Shown here in pieces: positions 7,465 to 16,583 of a DNA stretch of 50,623 nt (position 1 is its first letter; every line of letters begins with the position of its first letter). Made by a program: the position numbers and the translations under genes. The notes under the pieces are model-generated. The model had not been told where the DNA came from and ran no database searches. It worked only from the letters and a program-made list of their open reading frames with translations. Source of the DNA: Arsenophonus apicola (GTDB lineage: Bacteria; Pseudomonadota; Gammaproteobacteria; Enterobacterales; Enterobacteriaceae); NCBI RefSeq assembly GCF_020268605.1, contig NZ_CP084226.1, positions 1-50,623 on the forward strand, written 5' to 3'.

Positions 7465-8410
7465 TTATTTGGTTTGTTGGATTTCTTGATTTTCATTTTC
7501 GATAAAATCAAGGGAGAAAAATCTTTGTGTCAGTTCGTCGTCAATAAAGCGCAAATCATTTTCATTGCTCGTTAAATACGTGGTTGAAAATAACCTAGCT
7601 TTATTGAGCAAATCATTGGTGTTGGTGAAGAAATAAGGTGCTCGTTGATTAATTTCATTAAGAACATGATTAACATTATCGTTTTGTTTTTTAATTGATT
7701 TTTCATCAACGCTACAGGCAGAGCTTCTATCTCGGATATCGCGGTGCTCGTGGGTTTCAGCGTATATTCATAAGGCGCAACATTTGCGATGAACGCATCA
7801 TCAGGAGAAGGGAATCGTTGATTCCCTTAAAAAGGTACTGTAATGCGTTGAGATTCAATTGTGGGTATTGGAAAGAATTCAGTTCTTTCATTGATAAAAC
7901 CGTCATCACTAACCAAATTATAAATTAGCCGCTGTTGTTCTCGTTGACTTTCTTTCTTATTTTCAAGAATCGGCAACATGCGCGGTTGATTAGTTGCAGG
8001 TAGCCAGTTTTCATGGATTTCGCTTTTTCGTGATAAAAACGGGGTGTCATAAAATGCATTCCACATCATGATTTCAGAAGTGATAGCATCAAAATCTGAG
8101 TCAAGAATATGAAAGTGTATTTTGTGGGTAGCAATTTCTCCGTTAACCGCCCATCGGGTTATTTGGGTGAAATTGGTTAGTTTTTATCGGTTTCAATAAA
8201 AATACCGTTAATAGCCTTACGCCCTTTTTTCCGGCAAGCAATTTGATAACATTTATTTGGGTAGGGTGTACGGGCAACAATATCAACGCCACCCTTTAAT
8301 GTGAGGTTTAATTCGGGTACAGATACATCAATCAAATCAAGTTGCACATCACTGTAGCGTAAGTAATACCGTGGCGAAAGATGTAGTAGCATTTCAATCA
8401 TCCTTATCAT
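7465..8410 (-). pseudogene. Decayed gene of unknown function (three lesions)
   Basis: One continuous protein can be followed on the minus strand only by crossing three breaks. Residues from ATG 8410 (LLHLSPRYYLRYSDVQLDL, then GGVDIVARTPYPNKCYQIA) reach ETDKN and a TAA at 8177. The next frame continues as LTNFTQITRWAVNGEIAT, KIHFHILDSD and MMWNAFYD to a TAA at 7827. After that stop the same frame runs on as RFPSPDDAFIANVAPYEYTL. A frameshift near 7.72 kb leads to FSTTYLTSNENDLRFIDDEL and the final stop at 7465, 12 bp before topB. I do not recognise the family. It probably belonged to the transfer or pilus cargo. Confidence 0.55.
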
Positions 8411-8412
8411 AG

Positions 8413-8771
8413 TTAGGCTGGATTCAATTTCGATGGAAAGCTAATCACAAATTCATCAGCATCTCCTTTGCCGAGACTAAAGAGAGGCTTTAGGCGTTCT
8501 TCTAACTCAAATTCATTTCTGAAAGCGCGCACATCACGAATAAAGCAGGACATATACAGGTACTTCTCATCTTTGAACATGCCTTGCAAATCCTCTCCAT
8601 GCAAAAGTACATAATTACTGATGCGGTCGTACAAATCAGGATCTTTTACTGTAATTTCTGCGCCAATATCTGCTATCACTTTATCTGTTTTCAAATAGTC
8701 CCATAGGATAACTTCCTGCCAATCCGGGTATTAAAGCGTTCTTTATCGGATTTACTGAATTTTCCATTCAT
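8413..8771 (-). pseudogene. Small frameshifted gene of unknown function
   Basis: A start at ATG 8771 with a GAGAGGTTG ribosome binding site gives MNGKFSKSDKERFN. After a frameshift near 8.73 kb the sequence continues as YPDWQEVILWDYLKTDKVIAD, ITVKDPDLYDRISNYVLLHG and ends in FVISFPSKLNPA at 8413. The second part can also be read alone as a 93-residue ORF from a TTG at 8694. Full length would be about 118 residues. It starts 3 bp after the TrbM-like gene and ends 2 bp before the next decayed gene, so all three formed one operon. Function unknown. Confidence 0.5.
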
Positions 8772-8774
8772 TTT

Positions 8775-9086
8775 TCAACCTCTCATTTTGCCAAATTGTT
8801 TCATGATGTCGCTGACAACAGCCGGATCTGCTGTTGGACATCCGCCAAGAAAATCTCGCCGTTTAACAAAAGTTTTCCATGGACGAAAACCATGCCGACC
8901 AAATTTTTTAAGTGAAAAAAATTTACGCACAGCGCCATTGCATTCACTTTGATTGTTACCTTGTAATTTTCCGTACATACACAACACAACGGTACACGGG
9001 TCATCAGAATCAATTTTTTCCTGGGCAGAAAGGGGGTAACTGGCTGCAAGTAATAGCCATGCAGCCGATAAAAAGGTTTTTTTCAT
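8775..9086 (-). CDS. TrbM-like periplasmic transfer protein
   Basis: 103 residues from ATG 9086, chosen because it opens a signal peptide (MKKTFLSAAWLLLAASYPLSAQ) behind an AGGAAAG ribosome binding site; the longer upstream reading has no site. The mature protein carries the Cys pattern DPCTVVLCMYGKL...SECNGAVRKFFS...FLGGCPTADP, typical of the TrbM family found in conjugative transfer regions of IncP and related plasmids. Its exact role is not established; it is thought to be periplasmic and disulfide-bonded. It is first in a small minus-strand operon with two decayed genes, and is divergent from the lipocalin gene with a 77-bp gap. Confidence 0.7.
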   Translation of the reverse strand: MKKTFLSAAWLLLAASYPLSAQEKIDSDDPCTVVLCMYGKLQGNNQSECNGAVRKFFSLKKFGRHGFRPWKTFVKRRDFLGGCPTADPAVVSDIMKQFGKMRG

Positions 9087-9163
9087 AACAACTTTCCTAT
9101 TTGGTTTGTTTGAATTACGCTGATTGCGTATTTGATGCAAAATGCTTATAAGGATGACGAGAC

Positions 9164-9691
9164 ATGAAAATATTGAGAAATCTCTATTTACTAATATCTT
9201 CTTTGCTATCTCTGTCTTGTAGCGTGTCGGCGCCAAAGGGTGTAAAAGCTGTAGAAAATTTTGATTTGAATCAATATCTCGGGCTCTGGTACGAAATTGC
9301 CCGACTAGACAATCGTTTTGAGCGTGGCTTAGAACGGGTTACCGCCAATTACATGCTTAATCCCGACGGGAGCGTGAAAGTCATTAATCGGGGATTTTTG
9401 CCCGAGCTGCATCAATGGCGAAAAAGTATAGGTAAAGCAAAATTTATAGGTTCCCCGAAAAAGGGGTCACTGAAAGTTTCTTTCTTCTGGCCGTTCTATG
9501 GTGGCTACCATGTGATAGCGCTCCATCCAGAATATCGTTATGCCTTGGTGGCAGGACCAAGTCGAAACTATTTATGGCTGCTTTCACGCACACCCAGGCT
9601 CGAGACGGCGGAAACGGAGTCTTTGCTAAATCTTGCCAGAGAACTTAATTTCCCCGTTGATAAATTGATATGGGTGAATCAGGATGCGTAG
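9164..9691 (+). CDS. blc: Outer-membrane lipoprotein lipocalin (Blc)
   Basis: 175 residues. The N-terminus is a lipoprotein signal ending in SLLSLSC, with Cys19 as the likely lipidated residue. The first lipocalin motif follows as DLNQYLGLWYEIARLDNRFE, including the conserved G-x-W, and later strands give VINRGFLPELHQWRKSIGKA and YRYALVAGPSRNYLWLLSRTP with the conserved TDY/R-like region. Blc proteins bind fatty acids or lysophospholipids at the outer membrane and respond to envelope stress. It is a plasmid-borne cargo gene on the plus strand, convergent with pilV (6-bp gap), divergent from the TrbM-like gene. The length fits the family. Confidence 0.9.
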   Translation: MKILRNLYLLISSLLSLSCSVSAPKGVKAVENFDLNQYLGLWYEIARLDNRFERGLERVTANYMLNPDGSVKVINRGFLPELHQWRKSIGKAKFIGSPKKGSLKVSFFWPFYGGYHVIALHPEYRYALVAGPSRNYLWLLSRTPRLETAETESLLNLARELNFPVDKLIWVNQDA

Positions 9692-9697
9692 AATTTT

Positions 9698-10957
9698 TTA
9701 ATTAATGCAAATTGCTTCACATTGGAAGTGCACAAAACTCGGCGGGCTACCCGATAAAATCCAGTTTTTATGCTCATCTGGTTTCACATGACAGGCGACA
9801 TTGCTAAAATATTGCCCCGGCAAGTTAAATCCAGCAATCGCACAGAACTCGTGTGAGCCAATATTTTTAGCACCTGAATTGGTTTTATGATAGGAAACAG
9901 GACCCAGTCCAGTCGTTTTGGTCCACCTGCCGGTTTGACAGGAAAGAACTGCCCCTTTAGCATCCCGACTCACTAATCCACTGGTTGGACAGGACGAACC
10001 TTCAACGACGACTTTCTCGAGCTGTAAAAAATCTCCGGTTGATAAGCGGCCCTCTGCGCGAACCGTACCGCCTTTTAACTGTCCTCCAGTATAAATACTT
10101 TTGTTGTTGACAGCGCGTATCCACTCTTTATCCGTCATATAAAATCCGCCCCCATGTTTGGTATTTATCCAACCTTTATTATCCTGCGTGACCAGCCAGC
10201 CACCCTGACTTTTTATATCCCCGTTTGCGGTGACGGTTTTACTAAAAACCCCTTCTTTGGCATTAACAGCATTGGCATTATTAAGATTGTTACCACCCAT
10301 ATCGATATGGGTGTGCATACGGTTTAACTCAGGCTTGTGCTTTACCTGAAAACGATACAGCCGGTCGCTTTCCTGCAACACGCTACCCAATATTTCTGAC
10401 GATAGGGCTATGGCAATATGTCCAAATCGACAATCAAGGCCAAAATCCTTTGGCTGGCTTATCCAGCCACCGTAAGCCCCGATGGCGAGGTTTCTTTCAT
10501 CCACAAACCCACCCATACCGTTAATTTGAGCGGCGATACGGCGCATCCCTTTTTCGGTTAGATTTTCACCATTAACACTACAGGTTAATGCCTGCAAGGC
10601 GGGAGGTCTTTTCTGGTTGTTTCTGACAATCCCAGTGACGTATTGTTGACCAAAGGGGTTTTTGTCGGAAAAACCTTTCTGGAGATATCCTTTTTTAATG
10701 AGCAGGGCATTATTAAGCGTAGATTTTGGTTGTGTTAACAGTTCATCATAATGGTCAGCGATATAGTGCTTCGCAGCTTCATTAAACTCGCTGAAATGGC
10801 GAGCGGAAACTATCCACTCCTGTTCTTCCAGAAATTCGCTGTATTTTTCAGCACCCCACAACGCGAGCAAGGCCATAATCACCAGGACGCCGAGAACTTC
10901 CAACGCGATAAATCCTCGGTCGATTTCTTTTATTCTGTTTTGATGTATTTTTGACAT
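9698..10957 (-). CDS. pilV: PilV-type minor pilin/adhesin of type IVb thin pilus
   Basis: 419 residues. A type IVb prepilin leader ends at Gly15 (KEIDRG^FIALEVLGVLVIMALLALW), with Glu5 of the mature protein conserved and a hydrophobic helix following. The N-terminal pilin part has Cys in LTCSVNG and LDCRFGH. The long C-terminal part (about 210-419) holds Gly/Asn-rich repeats (MGGNNLNNANAVN, GGWLVTQDNKG) and a terminal region rich in Cys (SSCPTSG, LSCQTGRW, HEFCAIAGF, NVACHV, FQCEAICIN), as in tip adhesins of R64-type thin pili that select the recipient cell. No rci recombinase or shufflon repeats were seen in the window, so the tip appears fixed. It is separated from pilU by a bacteriocin and a toxin-antitoxin pair. 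Confidence 0.85.
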   Translation of the reverse strand: MSKIHQNRIKEIDRGFIALEVLGVLVIMALLALWGAEKYSEFLEEQEWIVSARHFSEFNEAAKHYIADHYDELLTQPKSTLNNALLIKKGYLQKGFSDKNPFGQQYVTGIVRNNQKRPPALQALTCSVNGENLTEKGMRRIAAQINGMGGFVDERNLAIGAYGGWISQPKDFGLDCRFGHIAIALSSEILGSVLQESDRLYRFQVKHKPELNRMHTHIDMGGNNLNNANAVNAKEGVFSKTVTANGDIKSQGGWLVTQDNKGWINTKHGGGFYMTDKEWIRAVNNKSIYTGGQLKGGTVRAEGRLSTGDFLQLEKVVVEGSSCPTSGLVSRDAKGAVLSCQTGRWTKTTGLGPVSYHKTNSGAKNIGSHEFCAIAGFNLPGQYFSNVACHVKPDEHKNWILSGSPPSFVHFQCEAICIN

Positions 10958-11306
10958 AGGTGTTCCTCGTAATTATAACGAATCGTTTTTTAAAGTGGAC
11001 TTAAAGGAGGTAGGAAGGCGGCAACACTTAATTTGCTAAAATAGGATGCTATTTAACATAATGGTGGTTATCGGCACTTGGATTTTAGCTTTCAGGCAAA
11101 AATTACCGCGAAAGGCTTAAAAAGACACGTTTTCTCATCGGAAAAATACAATTTTTGAATATAACATTTTGTTAACAATTGACCGTTATTCAAGTTCACG
11201 CGATTTTGGGGCCAAAAGGGTTATTTTTGGGCACTTTCTCTGTTCATCCAGAAAAAATACGGAAATCCAGCGCTGACATAAAACCTTGAAAACACACATA
11301 CCTTAA
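10958..11306. other. Non-coding gap upstream of pilV and the TA pair
   Basis: About 350 bp between the divergent pilV and antitoxin genes. It must hold the promoters of both. An AGGAA ribosome binding site precedes pilV. A run of short G-tracts occurs at about 11.2 kb (GGGGCCAAAAGGG, then TTTTTGGGCAC). No ORF, tRNA or clear repeat was seen. Confidence 0.5.
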
Positions 11307-11327
11307 TGTACACTTTTAAAGTGCACA
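11307..11327. promoter_or_regulatory. Palindromic operator of the TacA/TacT-like pair
   Basis: A near-perfect palindrome TGTACACTTT-T-AAAGTGCACA (9 of 10 positions in each arm match) ends 17 bp before the antitoxin start and just before its AAGGAGGG ribosome binding site. Antitoxins with a ribbon-helix-helix fold bind such dyads and repress the operon together with their toxin. Assignment as the operator is inferred from symmetry and position. Confidence 0.65.
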
Positions 11328-11344
11328 AAAAGGAGGGTTTAACT

Positions 11345-11623
11345 ATGCCTCAAATACCTGTTGAAAATAATGATCGTATGTCGTTACGTATAGCCTCAGA
11401 AGAAAAATCGTTGTTAATACGTGCAGCGGCTTTACAACACACCAACTTGACTGAGTTTGTACTCCGCAATGTGCTGTCAGTGGCACGGAAGATTATCGAT
11501 GAAAATGAGCGGCTGAATCTGACCAGAAGAGACAGTTTGCATGTTATGGAACTTTTAGATAATCCTCCGGCACCTAATGACAAATTGATGGCTGCAGCAT
11601 TTGCCTTACCTAAAAAATCATGA
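11345..11623 (+). CDS. TacA-like antitoxin (DUF1778)
   Basis: 92 residues from ATG 11345, preferred over an earlier in-frame ATG at 11306 because it follows AAGGAGGG by 6 nt and the earlier one overlaps the palindromic operator. The N-terminus DRMSLRIASEEKSLLIRAAAL is the ribbon-helix-helix typical of DUF1778 antitoxins, followed by TNLTEFVLRNVLSVARK. The C-terminal part (LDNPPAPNDKLMAAAFALP) is the toxin-binding tail. It overlaps the downstream GNAT toxin by ATGA. It neutralises the toxin and represses the operon. Confidence 0.85.
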   Translation: MPQIPVENNDRMSLRIASEEKSLLIRAAALQHTNLTEFVLRNVLSVARKIIDENERLNLTRRDSLHVMELLDNPPAPNDKLMAAAFALPKKS

Positions 11624-12144
11624 CCCTGCCAATCTGGCACGAGGAGCCAATAGGAAAAAAACATAATCGGGGTGATTTCAACTGTGGAAATGAGGTGTTG
11701 AATCAGTTTCTATATCGTCACGCCAGGCAAAATCATGAAAAAGGTGGAGCAAAAACCTATCTTGCTGTTAACGAACACAATGAAAAAATATTGGGCTACT
11801 ACTGCCTAAGTCCAGCTTCCATTGCTTATGAGGATGTCCCTGAGGTGATTAAACGCGGTCTGGCTCGACATGATGTGCCAGTCTTTCGACTTGGTCGTCT
11901 AGCTGTAGACTTTTCAGTTCAGGGGCTCGGGCTAGGCGGTCAGCTATTGCTGGCCGCTGGAAGAAGGTGCTTATTGGTTGCTACTCAGGTTGGTGGAGTT
12001 GCCTTAGTGATTGATGCCAAAAATGAACGTGTTGCACAGTGGTATGCCAGTTATGGAGCCATTCCATTATTGGATGCCAAGTCAACCTTAATGTTACCAT
12101 TTAAAACGCTCCATGCAGCGCTGAGTGCCGCAGGGAAACTTTAA
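11620..12144 (+). CDS. TacT-like GNAT acetyltransferase toxin
   Basis: 174 residues. The GNAT fold is recognisable by the acetyl-CoA-binding motif FRLGRLAVDFSVQGLGLGGQLL (about residues 89-110), with VIDAKNERVAQWYASYGAIPL later. Members paired with DUF1778 antitoxins acetylate the amino group of aminoacyl-tRNAs and block translation. The four-base overlap with the antitoxin shows translational coupling. The pair lies on the plus strand, against the surrounding pil and bacteriocin genes, between the bacteriocin immunity gene and pilV. It is probably a later insertion or a stabilising module of the plasmid. Confidence 0.85.
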   Translation: MTLPIWHEEPIGKKHNRGDFNCGNEVLNQFLYRHARQNHEKGGAKTYLAVNEHNEKILGYYCLSPASIAYEDVPEVIKRGLARHDVPVFRLGRLAVDFSVQGLGLGGQLLLAAGRRCLLVATQVGGVALVIDAKNERVAQWYASYGAIPLLDAKSTLMLPFKTLHAALSAAGKL

Positions 12145-12417
12145 ACTACAAGAAATCCCCTATTTGGGGCTCCGGCGTAGAACCCAATTAAGGAGGGTGT
12201 GAGCATAAGTTCTATTGCACTGGAATTCAAAACCACACGGCAAACAATTCTGCGAGTTAAAGCCAAAAAATATCTGCTATTTTAAAATAGTCTTAGTGTG
12301 CTATATTTTCCGAATTCTGAGGCGATCCCAATTAGAACTAACAAACCTCTTCTTTATTACAAGGAAAAGGTAAATTTATGTTTATAACTGGGTTATAGGA
12401 TTTTAATCCTATTGTCT
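12145..12417. other. Non-coding gap after the toxin gene
   Basis: About 270 bp between the convergent toxin and immunity genes. It contains the 15-base word TCCGGCGTAGAACCC (12171-12185), whose reverse complement recurs at 21191-21205, and a short dyad CTATTTTAAAATAG near 12.28 kb. No ORF is supported. Confidence 0.4.
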
Positions 12418-12675
12418 TTATTCAGGCTTGAACCCTGGTTTACCGTTTTGAGCCCGCCATTCTTTAATTATTCTTGTAATAGCTTCAGGAGTACTTTCTA
12501 AGTCCGATTTGGCATAATATATTAAATCCGAACCATCAGGATGTTCAGTTATTTTTTCAAAATGACTCAGTAGTAAATCTAATTTATCGTCTGTTTCTGC
12601 CATATTTTCTTTATAAATATCCCTTATGAACTCCAAAAATTCAGCTTCAGTGTAATCACTAATACTATCTTTCAT
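12418..12675 (-). CDS. Colicin E9/pyocin-type nuclease immunity protein
   Basis: 85 residues of the Im7/Im9 family. It opens SISDYTEAEFLEFIRDIY and contains the family signature TEHPDGSDLIYYAKSD followed by the end IIKEWRAQNGKPGFK. These are the helix II and III residues that in Im9 bind and block the DNase domain. It is translationally coupled to the bacteriocin gene: the stop and start codons overlap as TAATG. It protects the producer cell from the HNH nuclease encoded immediately upstream. Confidence 0.95.
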   Translation of the reverse strand: MKDSISDYTEAEFLEFIRDIYKENMAETDDKLDLLLSHFEKITEHPDGSDLIYYAKSDLESTPEAITRIIKEWRAQNGKPGFKPE

Positions 12676-15335
12676 TATTTTCCTCTATGAATATTGATAT
12701 GTTGTTTAGGTGTTATCACTCTAAGATTATCTATATCGTAAACAGCCCCATTATCTTTTATATATTTTATATGATGAAGTTCAAAAGAACTTCTTTCCCC
12801 AACAGTATCTTTTTTTCTTGATTTTGGAGCCTTACCTACTTGCATTCTATCTCGGTTACCTTTTATAAACTGCCCACTCAACTCCGGATCTTTAGCTACC
12901 TCTTGCCAAAAAGTCTTACGGAACTGATCGAAACTGGCAAATTCTTTACCTCTTAATTTATCAGCTATCTGGCTAGGTATTGGCGCGCCAAGTTCGTCTC
13001 CTGCTTTATCTAACCAAATTCCAGTTATTGCCTTTCCGTTACCTGTCACCACTCCAGGCAGGTAGCGAGGGTTATTAAACATCACATAAAGGGGTTGATA
13101 ACCGTTTTCAAGGGGAGGCACGGTGACCGGTGTTTCGACATCAGGCGGAATGAGATTAGGATAAACCCTGACAATGGGGGTTTTGACAGGTTGGTTGTTA
13201 CCGGTGTTAAGTATTACCACCTGTTGTTTTTCAGGGTGCAGTAATGGTCCCAGTCCTTGAGTACCTGGGGCGTTAATGGGGCTGATTAATATTGTTCTTC
13301 CCTGGTTGCCCTGTTCATCAGGTAAGGTAATACCATACAGTCCGGTGGCGGGGTTAATAACGCTTTCTACTACCCAGACCCGCGCCTCCTTGCCACCCTT
13401 GCCTATTTCTGTTTCCCAATGACCCGGCTTATAGGTTTCCAGGCTGCCGTTAAGGGAGTTCCACTCATAAATCGTATCCCCTGTGGTATTTGTCCAGCGG
13501 GGTTTTTGACTCACGCCATCATCAAGTGGGGTTTTAGCAGGGCTTGCCTGTAAACCTAAATAATCGGTCAGTAATTGTGTGGCCGGCGGCGGATAATACG
13601 GGTTATTGGGGGACTTTATGCCTTGATTCGCGGTTAAAAGTTGGTTTAACTCATTTTTAAGTTTAGCTTCAGCAGCCGTTATACGTGCTTGCGCCTGCTG
13701 TCTGGAGGTTGTGAACGTTTGCAGTCTTGTTGTCTGTTGGCTTATTTTTTTATTAGTATCCAATAAACGTCGTCCGAGATTTTCATAAGCATCTTTGGTA
13801 ATAACAATCCCCGGCACGTTGTTAAATGAAGCTTTACTGTTTTCTCTTTTCATTACCTCAGTGGAGTAGGCGCTTATTCCTTTTCCAAGCAAAATATCAA
13901 CGAGAGATTTATCTTTAATGGCAATTATTCGCTGTGTCTTTGAAAGCTGTTGGGATGATTGTTGATAGGTTAATGGGTATTTTGCGGGATTAGATAACGT
14001 CCTACCTTCTGGTGTTGCTTTAAGTTTGTTTAGCGCCGCAAGTTCAGTTTGATATTGTCTGTTAAGGGTCGCGAGCGACTGATTGGCAATTGCTAATCCT
14101 TTTTGCGCCTGCTCGATAGTGTTTTGACTGCGCGCGCCATACATAACATACACCGGCTCCATGTTTGCTGCTTCTGGATAAACTAAAATAGCATCCTGAA
14201 AAGGGATGGCGCCTGATGCAGAAATTTGGGTGGCGTCTGAAAACGGTGAGCGAACAGAAACGGGCGTCCGAGGTAAGGAAGATACTAAAGGTGGCTGCCC
14301 CTCCAGTGAAGATGTTATAGAGGGCGCGGTCACAACCTGAATGCTTGCGGATTGGGCATTCGTCTTTGGCAGAGAATGAACATATAATCCGCTGGCAGCA
14401 TCTTTTACCGCTGAGATGACTTTAACCGGGGTAGCATTCTGCGGTCTCACTGCCATCACCTCAACCTTATCATTGGACATCACAAGACGACCCCTTACCG
14501 GTAAGGCGATTTCACCGGTGGTGGTGGCCTGGTGAAGTTGTTGTTTATCGTTAAGGCCAATTGTTTTTGCAGGGATAGAAAGAGAGAGGAACTGGTCAAG
14601 GGTTTTGCCTTGTGCTAAATCACTGCCTTCTCCCGCTTTAGGTGGATAAAGAATAGAGGCTACCACAAACCCTCTTGATACCGCCATCGCGGCAGTGTCC
14701 GCTGCCGCACTTAATGGCGCAAGGTTAGCTGCTGCACTTGATAACAGACGAGAAGCCGATGCGTTAAGCGTATTTATCGCATTAGTAAATTGGTTGAGTA
14801 ACGAAACGCCTGAAGGGTTGGTCAATACCAAACTGCCGGCACCAGCAGAAGACAAAACCGGTGCTATTTGAGCTGAGTTACCGATGATGGCTAATGAATT
14901 AGACTTTTTAAGTAAAGTGCGGGCATGATTTTCTTCTTCATTTAACTTCCCCTTCATGAAAGCTTCTTGTTTTATAGCATAATCAAACGCGGGATTACCA
15001 AATGTTGGATATAAATTTTCCAGACTGGAAAAACCGCTTAACGGATTTAAGGGGGTTACCGGCGATGCCCTTACCACGATAACGTCATCCGCCCCCCGTT
15101 TTACTCTTTTTTTCTGATTATCGACTGTACTGAGTATTCTTTCTTTTTGCCGCTGCTGATGCAATAAATAATCAGGCTGAAACCCGGTATTCCCTCTGCT
15201 TTCTTCATCGGATTTTTCTGGGGCTACTTCATAAGATGAGGGGGTGTTAGCAGGATTATTCTCATCCTTTTCTGTTTTGTTTTTGTCTTCATTTAAATAG
15301 GATGGATAACTAATCGGCGTGTGGGTTATTTTCAT
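12675..15335 (-). CDS. S-type pyocin/colicin-like HNH DNase bacteriocin
   Basis: 886 residues. The C-terminal 135 residues are a colicin E9-type DNase: APIPSQIADKLRGKEFASF, FRKTFWQEVAKDPEL and the HNH metal site ELHHIKYIK...IDNLRVITPKQHINIHRGK. Before it lie two S-type-pyocin-like translocation modules, each ending in a YVM(Y/F) strand (EPVYVMYGAR near residue 410 and QPLYVMFNNP near 755), separated by a long coiled-coil stretch (about 415-580). The first 70 residues are polar and disordered, as in Ton/Tol-dependent translocation regions. It would enter a related competitor and cut its chromosome. It sits 57 bp after pilU in the same direction, so it may be read from the pilus operon. Duplication of the translocation module is unusual. 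Confidence 0.92.
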   Translation of the reverse strand: MKITHTPISYPSYLNEDKNKTEKDENNPANTPSSYEVAPEKSDEESRGNTGFQPDYLLHQQRQKERILSTVDNQKKRVKRGADDVIVVRASPVTPLNPLSGFSSLENLYPTFGNPAFDYAIKQEAFMKGKLNEEENHARTLLKKSNSLAIIGNSAQIAPVLSSAGAGSLVLTNPSGVSLLNQFTNAINTLNASASRLLSSAAANLAPLSAAADTAAMAVSRGFVVASILYPPKAGEGSDLAQGKTLDQFLSLSIPAKTIGLNDKQQLHQATTTGEIALPVRGRLVMSNDKVEVMAVRPQNATPVKVISAVKDAASGLYVHSLPKTNAQSASIQVVTAPSITSSLEGQPPLVSSLPRTPVSVRSPFSDATQISASGAIPFQDAILVYPEAANMEPVYVMYGARSQNTIEQAQKGLAIANQSLATLNRQYQTELAALNKLKATPEGRTLSNPAKYPLTYQQSSQQLSKTQRIIAIKDKSLVDILLGKGISAYSTEVMKRENSKASFNNVPGIVITKDAYENLGRRLLDTNKKISQQTTRLQTFTTSRQQAQARITAAEAKLKNELNQLLTANQGIKSPNNPYYPPPATQLLTDYLGLQASPAKTPLDDGVSQKPRWTNTTGDTIYEWNSLNGSLETYKPGHWETEIGKGGKEARVWVVESVINPATGLYGITLPDEQGNQGRTILISPINAPGTQGLGPLLHPEKQQVVILNTGNNQPVKTPIVRVYPNLIPPDVETPVTVPPLENGYQPLYVMFNNPRYLPGVVTGNGKAITGIWLDKAGDELGAPIPSQIADKLRGKEFASFDQFRKTFWQEVAKDPELSGQFIKGNRDRMQVGKAPKSRKKDTVGERSSFELHHIKYIKDNGAVYDIDNLRVITPKQHINIHRGK

Positions 15336-15392
15336 TATTATTTAATCTGTTACTGCTTTGAGAAACATAATAAAAATCTTATAACACAAGTT

Positions 15393-16055
15393 TTACAGGA
15401 AGAACCAGTAATTTAAAGTAACATCGCTATTTAGCGCATAAAACGCGACCACTGAACACAAAAACGGAGCAAAGGGAAGGTAGCGAAAGTCGTCATCCTG
15501 CTGCCACCGTTTTGGATACCTTAATCTTCTAACCAGTAAAACAAACCCTGCCAAAAAGACGGCGCCTATAATGACCCAAAGGACAATAGTCAAGGAAAGC
15601 CACACCCCCAATCCCGCCATCAGGTAGATATCACCCAAGCCAAACTTTGCGTGGCCATCTTGACGAAAAGTAAGGGTTCGCAGTCCCCACAGCATACCAA
15701 AAACACTTAACGCCGACAGTAGGGCGAGTAATACAGTCTCTTGGTATAACAGAAAACGAAAGCTGATGCCGATTAACCCAAACGCCAGCGTGAAACAGCG
15801 AGGTAGACAACGACTCGCCGCATCCAGATAGAAAAATAAGGCCAAAAACGCGTAAAATATTAACGAAAACAGGGTATGCGTTATAGTGGGACAACCGAGT
15901 GCAGACATAAAAGACAGTAGCGTAAAAACACCCCCTATCACCGGAAGGAAATTACCGAGGGTTGAAAGGGGTTGCTCCTGATATTTGTCGAGAAAGTGTT
16001 TTGCGGTGACAACGGCGGCGCCCTGCAGGAAAATACTTAAAAGAAGGAATGGCAT
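15393..16055 (-). CDS. pilU: PilU type IV prepilin peptidase
   Basis: 220 residues with about six hydrophobic segments. The two catalytic aspartates of the family are visible in FYLDAASRCLP (about residue 78) and KFGLGDIYLMAGLG (about residue 140). It cleaves the PilS and PilV leader peptides at the inner membrane. The ATG at 16055 overlaps the pilT stop as TGATG; a GTG one codon earlier is the alternative. In R64-type operons the order is pilS, pilT, pilU, pilV; here pilU is followed by the bacteriocin rather than pilV. The N-terminal cytoplasmic Cys loop and methylase region of long GspO-type enzymes is missing, as usual for the plasmid PilU. Confidence 0.87.
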   Translation of the reverse strand: MPFLLLSIFLQGAAVVTAKHFLDKYQEQPLSTLGNFLPVIGGVFTLLSFMSALGCPTITHTLFSLIFYAFLALFFYLDAASRCLPRCFTLAFGLIGISFRFLLYQETVLLALLSALSVFGMLWGLRTLTFRQDGHAKFGLGDIYLMAGLGVWLSLTIVLWVIIGAVFLAGFVLLVRRLRYPKRWQQDDDFRYLPFAPFLCSVVAFYALNSDVTLNYWFFL

Positions 16056-16498
16056 CACTGAACGTACCTTTGGTAAATCAATTTTGCATAGCGTAGACGT
16101 TTGTGTTGGCTTCGTGGGTGAAAGCCGGCATTGTATGAGCCAAGACAGTGCCAGTTAACCCCACATCGTTGAAGATGTTGTGCCAGTATCCACGCGCCAA
16201 TTTTCACGTTAAGACAAGGTTTGCTGAGCAAATCCTGATAGTCTGTGATGATGCCCAGCTTTTTAAGCTTTGGGATATGCACCGAATTCACCTGCATTAG
16301 CCCGTAATCCACGCTCAATACACGTCCCTGCTTGTCGCGATTGTGATTGACAGCTTTCGCAGACAGACTGCTTTCCTGCTGGGCAATCACCTTGAGCAGT
16401 TTTGGGTCAATTTGATATAACGCGCCTGCTTCATTAAAACAAAATGCCTGTGCCGTCCTGCTTAAACATATTGCAAGCCAAAAGGTCATCATTTTCAC
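16055..16498 (-). CDS. pilT: PilT lytic transglycosylase of thin pilus operon
   Basis: 147 residues from GTG 16498, chosen because AGGGAGTA lies 6 nt upstream and the GTG opens a signal peptide (MMTFWLAICLSRTAQAF). The SLT fold shows LLKVIAQQESSLSAKAVN with the catalytic Glu in QQES, then DYGLMQVNSVHIPKLKKLG, LNVKIGAWILAQHL and LGSYNAGFHP. It opens the peptidoglycan for pilus assembly. This PilT is the IncI-type transglycosylase, not the retraction ATPase of the same name. It overlaps pilU. Confidence 0.87.
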   Translation of the reverse strand: MKMMTFWLAICLSRTAQAFCFNEAGALYQIDPKLLKVIAQQESSLSAKAVNHNRDKQGRVLSVDYGLMQVNSVHIPKLKKLGIITDYQDLLSKPCLNVKIGAWILAQHLQRCGVNWHCLGSYNAGFHPRSQHKRLRYAKLIYQRYVQ

Positions 16499-16583
16499 GA
16501 TATCTACTCCCTGAATGCAGAAAAAGTAACCCCACCCCTTCTGCATTAAAAGGCGTTAAAAAGTTTAAAAGAGGAAGATTGCG

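Noticed and set aside
9698..10957. Possible shufflon behind pilV
   Set aside because: No inverted 19-bp repeat set, no alternative C-terminal ends and no rci-type recombinase were found in the window.
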